Assembly: GCA_964537555.1 (NCBI GenBank)
Contig: CAZIAD010000041.1
Location: 1-27,970 of the forward strand
Length of the DNA: 27,970 nucleotides
From: CAYRWR01 sp964537555
GTDB taxonomy: Bacteria > Spirochaetota > Brevinematia > Brevinematales > CAYRWR01
Direction of reading: 5' to 3'
Shown piece after piece: positions 24,097-27,970 of the stretch (position 1 is its first letter; each line of letters starts with the position of its first letter). The notes beneath the pieces are model-generated. The model had not been told where the DNA came from and did no database searches. It saw nothing but the letters and a program-made list of their open reading frames with translations. The translations under genes and the position numbers were made by a program.

Positions 24097-24174
24097 AATC
24101 CGTGTAAATCCTGTGTGTCTTCAATATCCCCGCGAATCGATTCAGCTGAGTAATAAGTCTGTACCATTCATCCA
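24097..24174 (+). repeat. Direct repeat unit, copy 2
   Basis: Second copy of the two exact blocks found at 23791-23866, here 33 bases apart instead of 31, about 306 bases downstream. Confidence 0.9.
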
Positions 24175-24311
24175 GGTGACAGATTTAGGCTTATCCTGAG
24201 TGCTTCAATGGGTTCAGAGTGGTATGTCTTGAATATTACAGCAATATGAGCTAAAATCTGGTATCTTAGCTAATGCCCTTACTAAAAAAACGCAGCCCCC
24301 GGAGACCATAA

Positions 24312-26660
24312 ATGAAAAAGCCCCTTTTTAGCACCCTCACCACATCCTTTATCCTTGCCACTTTCCCCTTGCTACTTTTAACTCTTTTCTCCTGCGGGAA
24401 TAAACAGGTCAAACAGGAGCCGGTCAAACAATACAAAAACTTCACCACTGCTACCAATAATAAAGAGATGCTCTTTGATGCGGTACATACTATTGGCACC
24501 TATTTTTCTATTAATAAAAAATATATGGGTGATGTAAAGTATTATACATCTGAGGACTTTACCACCCCCGATGAACTGGTACTTCCTATTCGGTTCCTAA
24601 GTAATGAAGGAGTGTCTTATCTGGAGTTGCTGAAGGGAGAAATATTAGCTAAACATCATTATAAGTTCAAACAGCCGGTATACCAGACTATCTTTAATTT
24701 CACCTCCTGGTATGATCAGTTAAAGGCTAAGAAGGGATTGTATGATGAGAAGAGTTTAAATGCTTCCGAGAAGGAGAATGTAAGAAGGCTGGGGCTGGTG
24801 ATCAGTGGTGAGAGACCTGAAACCTGGTGGGACGAAAATGAAATACAGGAAAGAGCAGCTAAGAAAATGTCACTAGACATCATGAGAAAAATACCTGGTG
24901 TATGGGCAAAAGTTACGTTTTCAAGCAATGACTTATACAACGCGAAAATTCAATATTCCTCTGATTATCCTTTGGATAAAGAAGGAAGGATGAATTTGGA
25001 TATATCACTCTACGGCACAGAAAAAGATCTGCTGTCAGAAAGTGAAAAGATAAGAAAGGAAATCGAAGAAGCAGAAGAAAACAGTATGAATAAGCAAATA
25101 CAATCTGCTGAAGAAAAACGTTTAGCCTGGTTAAAAAATAAACAGAATCAACTGCTGGAAGACTTCTCACTCATCATGGATTACGCTTCGATTAAAGAGG
25201 GAGAATGGGTGATTAATAAGGAAGGATATAAAAAACAGGTCATCAAAGAATATCCCATGGGGACTAGATTAAAGTTTGATAAACCTTATACTACGAGCTC
25301 AGGAAAAGTGTTAACCGAAAGCGCGGGACCAGTATGTGAATGGGAAGGAGGATTAAAATACCTGCAATTTGACGCTGAAGGGAATAGCTTACCCTTTGGT
25401 GTGTCCTCCTACATGCCTACCATTGTGGACTCAGGACAGACAGGGATATTTCCGGAAAATCCGGAAGGGACGGGCAATATTCTAGGATTAGGAAGAAGCT
25501 TTGACGGAAAACTGATCTTTTTCATGCTGGAAAATTTGTTTACACTGAGTTTATCAGATAATTTCACTTATGAGTCAGGTTGGAGATATGCATATGAGTG
25601 GATAGACGGTAAAAAGGAAGAAAGATATCAAATCAAAATCATGCCATACTCAATAAACAATATTTACTGGTACATGCCAAAAAAACAGAATGATATCATT
25701 TTTATCGAAGAGAAAATTAATTTGTATGATAGAACACGTATATATAGTAAAAAATACAATTACTATTTTAATCCAGATTCACCGGGTTATTTTGGTGGGA
25801 ATGACAATAAAAAAAATCAGGATTTGGATAAGCGTGAAGGCTGGAGTAAAGGAGCCGGTGGTTCTATAGATGAAATGGGAAATATATATCAGAATTTCAG
25901 GATTCTGGATGAAAAAAAAGTAACCATTGGCAATGGATATCTTCTTTGCGGCAATATCTCATTTTTGAGTAATGTGACACTGGTTCGTAATCAACCCGGA
26001 TATTTCTTGAAGAGAACAGATCAAAAATACCGGATATGGGATTATACTGTCCAGGACATAGTCTGGTATCCGGGCATAATTTCACGCAATAACCAGGATG
26101 CTTTTGATCCGGTTTATAATTATCAAAAAAATATTCTCCATGTCGATGTATACAAAGCCTACTCCAAACAAAAAAGGCATAGTTTTAAACTTGATTTAGG
26201 CAGCTATTTCAGAAAAGGCGGTGAACACATCTATAAATGCCGCTACCTGGGAGAGGATGATAACACCAATTTGTATTTTGAATTAAGAGTGGGGCATAAA
26301 GATATTCTTTATCTTAATTACAAAGTGATACTAAAAGTGAATCTCAAAGGTGAAATATTACTTCTAGGCAGGTTTCAGACATTTCGCAGCCTGATCTGGG
26401 AGTCGGATAAAATGAAATTGATAGATAGTCATAGCTTATACCAAAGTTATGTTGAAGTATCCGGTTATAACAACACATACTATGATTATTATCTGAAAAA
26501 AATTAAAGAAGAGAAGCATCAAACCCTTGAAAAGGGGCATACTATTGCAGTAGGACAAGTATATCATTTTTATTACGGCTACGATTTGGACTGGGATGGT
26601 AATATATATGTTTTATACAATGGAATGGAAAGCATCTATCTGGATAAGTGGGGGAAATAG
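24312..26660 (+). CDS. Large lipoprotein of unknown function
   Basis: The 782-residue product has a lipoprotein signal: basic MKKP start, hydrophobic core and LFSC with the lipidated C28. After a polar linker it has a lysine/glutamate-rich, probably coiled-coil helix at about 235-275. Residues 300-780 are rich in aromatic beta strands, with repeated turns such as DEMGNIYQNF and DWDGNIYVLY that recall blades of a beta-propeller. I recognise no family and assign no activity. GGAG lies seven bases before the ATG. The base composition is more AT-rich than that of the housekeeping genes to the left, and it is flanked by repeat-rich non-coding DNA, which suggests an accessory gene. Surface display is inferred from the signal alone. 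Confidence 0.7.
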   Translation: MKKPLFSTLTTSFILATFPLLLLTLFSCGNKQVKQEPVKQYKNFTTATNNKEMLFDAVHTIGTYFSINKKYMGDVKYYTSEDFTTPDELVLPIRFLSNEGVSYLELLKGEILAKHHYKFKQPVYQTIFNFTSWYDQLKAKKGLYDEKSLNASEKENVRRLGLVISGERPETWWDENEIQERAAKKMSLDIMRKIPGVWAKVTFSSNDLYNAKIQYSSDYPLDKEGRMNLDISLYGTEKDLLSESEKIRKEIEEAEENSMNKQIQSAEEKRLAWLKNKQNQLLEDFSLIMDYASIKEGEWVINKEGYKKQVIKEYPMGTRLKFDKPYTTSSGKVLTESAGPVCEWEGGLKYLQFDAEGNSLPFGVSSYMPTIVDSGQTGIFPENPEGTGNILGLGRSFDGKLIFFMLENLFTLSLSDNFTYESGWRYAYEWIDGKKEERYQIKIMPYSINNIYWYMPKKQNDIIFIEEKINLYDRTRIYSKKYNYYFNPDSPGYFGGNDNKKNQDLDKREGWSKGAGGSIDEMGNIYQNFRILDEKKVTIGNGYLLCGNISFLSNVTLVRNQPGYFLKRTDQKYRIWDYTVQDIVWYPGIISRNNQDAFDPVYNYQKNILHVDVYKAYSKQKRHSFKLDLGSYFRKGGEHIYKCRYLGEDDNTNLYFELRVGHKDILYLNYKVILKVNLKGEILLLGRFQTFRSLIWESDKMKLIDSHSLYQSYVEVSGYNNTYYDYYLKKIKEEKHQTLEKGHTIAVGQVYHFYYGYDLDWDGNIYVLYNGMESIYLDKWGK

Positions 26661-27056
26661 ATGAAGAAAACACCGGATTTTCACGTAGTGAGAATTCTAT
26701 CTCCGTTTGCTAGAGCTGATAGCCTGGAACTGTCTCCTCGATAGTGGGGTAAAGCAGGGTGCGCTGAACTCGGAGACCGGTAATGAAGAGACTTGCTAAT
26801 TAATAGTAAGTGGTATTATTATACATAGATGACAAAGATCGGAATGCTTTTCTAGCGATGAAAAAGCAAACCGCCAAGAGTCCCCCAGCCAGAAAGAGAC
26901 TCTTACATGAATGATGAATTTGCCCTTTTAGGACTGAACCCTCCTTAAAACGGTCCCCGAGTTTACCGCTACCAAAGCCTGCCACACTACCGAGGGGACA
27001 GCCCCAGGGGGGACCCGACCTTACATATATAAAAAAAATAAAATGGAGTCTACTTC
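26661..27056. other. Non-coding stretch with several inverted repeats, function unknown
   Basis: About 400 bases lie between two exported-protein genes, with no supported gene. Inverted pairs include ACCGG/CCGGT (26672-26676, 26777-26781) enclosing GTCTCC/GGAGAC (26732-26737, 26772-26777), an 8-base stem at about 26791-26811, AAGAGTC/GACTCTT (26876-26882, 26898-26904), and GTCCCC/GGGGAC around 26953-26999, followed by C- and G-rich runs. A 27-codon frame starts at 26661. On the minus strand a 61-codon frame (26800-26985, GTG start) has one hydrophobic stretch but no good ribosome site. The stretch may be a structured RNA or the worn remnant of a mobile element. Confidence 0.45.
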
Positions 27057-27970
27057 ATGAATAAGTCTGTTTTACTAATATTTAGTTTTATATTACTTAT
27101 ACCTATTTCTGGTATAACTGAGAATAATATGAAAACCATAAATCAGGAAAATAGTAATTATATGGCAGAGAATAAAAAATTATATGAAGAAAGATTAGAA
27201 GAAGCTAAAGACAAGGTGAATGAAGTAGAGGAACTGGAATCTCAGGGAGGTATGCTCATACCAGAGGGCACCGTGATATATAATTCTACAGGAAAAAAAA
27301 TCTCTGCTAGGATTACTTCAATTGCCCCTTCTTCGATTCTCGGTGTGTACGCTCCCCAACAGGATACCAAGTATGCCAATTTAGATCACGATACTTTTGA
27401 TGCCGGAATGTTTGGCAGAGCCTCTATTTGTAGTCCGGAGTATTTTGAGGTTAAGTGTCCGAATGGTTCTGTCTTTATAAATATAGCTAAAGGATATGCC
27501 CAATATGTATCCATGTTTTCCAGAACGTATGAATATGATCAAAAAGGGAACATTATCTTTAATACTAAAGAGGATAAAAAGTGGAGTGAAAAGGATAGAA
27601 ATGTTTTTTATGATAAACTGCCGTTTTATATTTTTTTTCCTATGTTTCCAACGAGATTTGACCCTATTTCTGGTTATAATTTATCAGTTGATGTTGATCC
27701 TTCTAGATATCGACCAGCAAAGCAAAAATGGAGGGGTGGTGGCAAATATTTTTATACCGTTTATACTAATTTAAATTATTATAGAGGATATAATTATTTT
27801 AAAGTAAATGATATAATACTTGATAAAAAACCCATGCAATTTGTAGGTTTTAATGATTTTAATATTGGAGTTGATAAAGATTATGTAGGATCATTATTTA
27901 ATATTACAGGTAATCTCTACTTTGGTAATGTTTACTTACTAAATTCTAAAAGAAAATCACCTGTTTATTC
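27057..27970 (+). CDS. Exported protein of unknown function (runs off the window)
   Basis: The frame is open from ATG 27057 to the window end, giving 304 codons without a stop. It begins MNKSVLLIFSFILLIPISG, a signal peptide for export that lacks a lipobox cysteine. Residues 25-62 form a charged helix (KKLYEERLEEAKDKVNEVEE) likely to be a coiled coil; from 64 on there are strand-forming, tyrosine- and phenylalanine-rich segments. I recognise no family. GGAG lies about eight bases before the start. The DNA is strongly AT-rich compared with the left part of the window, consistent with acquired DNA. The layout (signal, coiled coil, aromatic beta part) loosely parallels the lipoprotein at 24312, but I see no clear sequence match. 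Confidence 0.7.
   Translation, partial: MNKSVLLIFSFILLIPISGITENNMKTINQENSNYMAENKKLYEERLEEAKDKVNEVEELESQGGMLIPEGTVIYNSTGKKISARITSIAPSSILGVYAPQQDTKYANLDHDTFDAGMFGRASICSPEYFEVKCPNGSVFINIAKGYAQYVSMFSRTYEYDQKGNIIFNTKEDKKWSEKDRNVFYDKLPFYIFFPMFPTRFDPISGYNLSVDVDPSRYRPAKQKWRGGGKYFYTVYTNLNYYRGYNYFKVNDIILDKKPMQFVGFNDFNIGVDKDYVGSLFNITGNLYFGNVYLLNSKRKSPVY

Larger units (their letters stand above)
23780..24311. other. Repeat-bearing non-coding stretch between vapC and the lipoprotein gene
   Basis: About 530 bases hold no gene I can support. The stretch contains a two-part direct repeat (23791-23866 and 24097-24174), a REP-like segment (24023-24056) and interleaved inverted repeats (23909-23951). It looks like dispersed intergenic repeat units, possibly with an older copy. 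A short inverted repeat AGCTAA/TTAGCT (24249-24271) precedes the lipoprotein gene. I see no convincing promoter for that gene. Confidence 0.6.

Noticed and set aside
26800..26985. Minus-strand 61-codon frame with a hydrophobic stretch
   Set aside because: GTG start, no ribosome site, and it is formed over inverted repeats; kept only as part of the unexplained stretch, not as a gene.
26661..27056. tRNA gene in the structured stretch
   Set aside because: No T-loop GTTCRA signature with a matching acceptor stem was found on either strand.
26661..27056. Group II intron fragment
   Set aside because: No recognisable domain V hairpin and no reverse-transcriptase fragment nearby.
27496..27774. Plus-strand 92-codon frame
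   Set aside because: It lies inside the exported-protein gene that starts at 27057 and is a frame-shifted shadow of AT-rich sequence.

Overview
The window is a gene-dense bacterial chromosome segment with both strands in use and short intergenic gaps. It carries about 22 protein genes and no rRNA, tRNA or CRISPR array that I can see. Gene content suggests a free-living or commensal anaerobic, double-membrane bacterium, most likely a spirochaete (Spirochaetota). The reasons are a signal-peptide outer-membrane-type protein, several lipoproteins with loose lipoboxes (LLSSC, LFSC), a PilZ protein on a degenerate receiver domain, a Na+-translocating oxaloacetate decarboxylase, ATP-type PEP carboxykinase, and a RecJ carrying an exonuclease insert. 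The phylum call is inference; no marker gene settles it.

Layout: 1-1000 holds the tail of a probable amidohydrolase and a histidine-kinase-like ATPase protein. 1018-6327 (minus strand) is an energy module: oadG-oadA-oadB followed by pckA. Together they can turn PEP into pyruvate through oxaloacetate, making ATP and exporting Na+. 6460-8416 holds a beta-barrel-type envelope protein and, divergently, a REC/PilZ protein. 8423-11218 is ribBA divergent from an M18 aminopeptidase, with strong promoters between them. 11288-15925 is a co-directional run: a lipoprotein with MORN-like repeats and an M23 peptidase domain, a PcrA/UvrD helicase, and a MOP-family flippase. 15915-16678 holds a small cyclophilin-like protein and a divergent four-cysteine small protein. 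16679-21054 (minus) is a tight pyrB-recJ-holB operon. 21201-23009 holds a short J-domain protein and, convergently, a two-nuclease-domain protein (DUF2779-like). 23089-23779 is a vapBC toxin-antitoxin pair, with a 10-N assembly gap inside vapC.

From about 23780 to the end the character changes. A repeat-bearing non-coding stretch leads to a large lipoprotein of unknown function, then a 400-base non-coding stretch rich in inverted repeats, then an AT-rich exported protein of unknown function that runs off the window. This last 4 kb looks like accessory DNA and is the least explained part.

The points I rate most worth checking are the DnaQ-type exonuclease inserted inside RecJ, the DUF2779 double nuclease beside vapBC, the non-coding stretch 26661-27056, and candidate operators (inverted repeats) overlapping the promoters of ribBA, the four-cysteine protein and vapBC. 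I see no clearly new multi-gene system.
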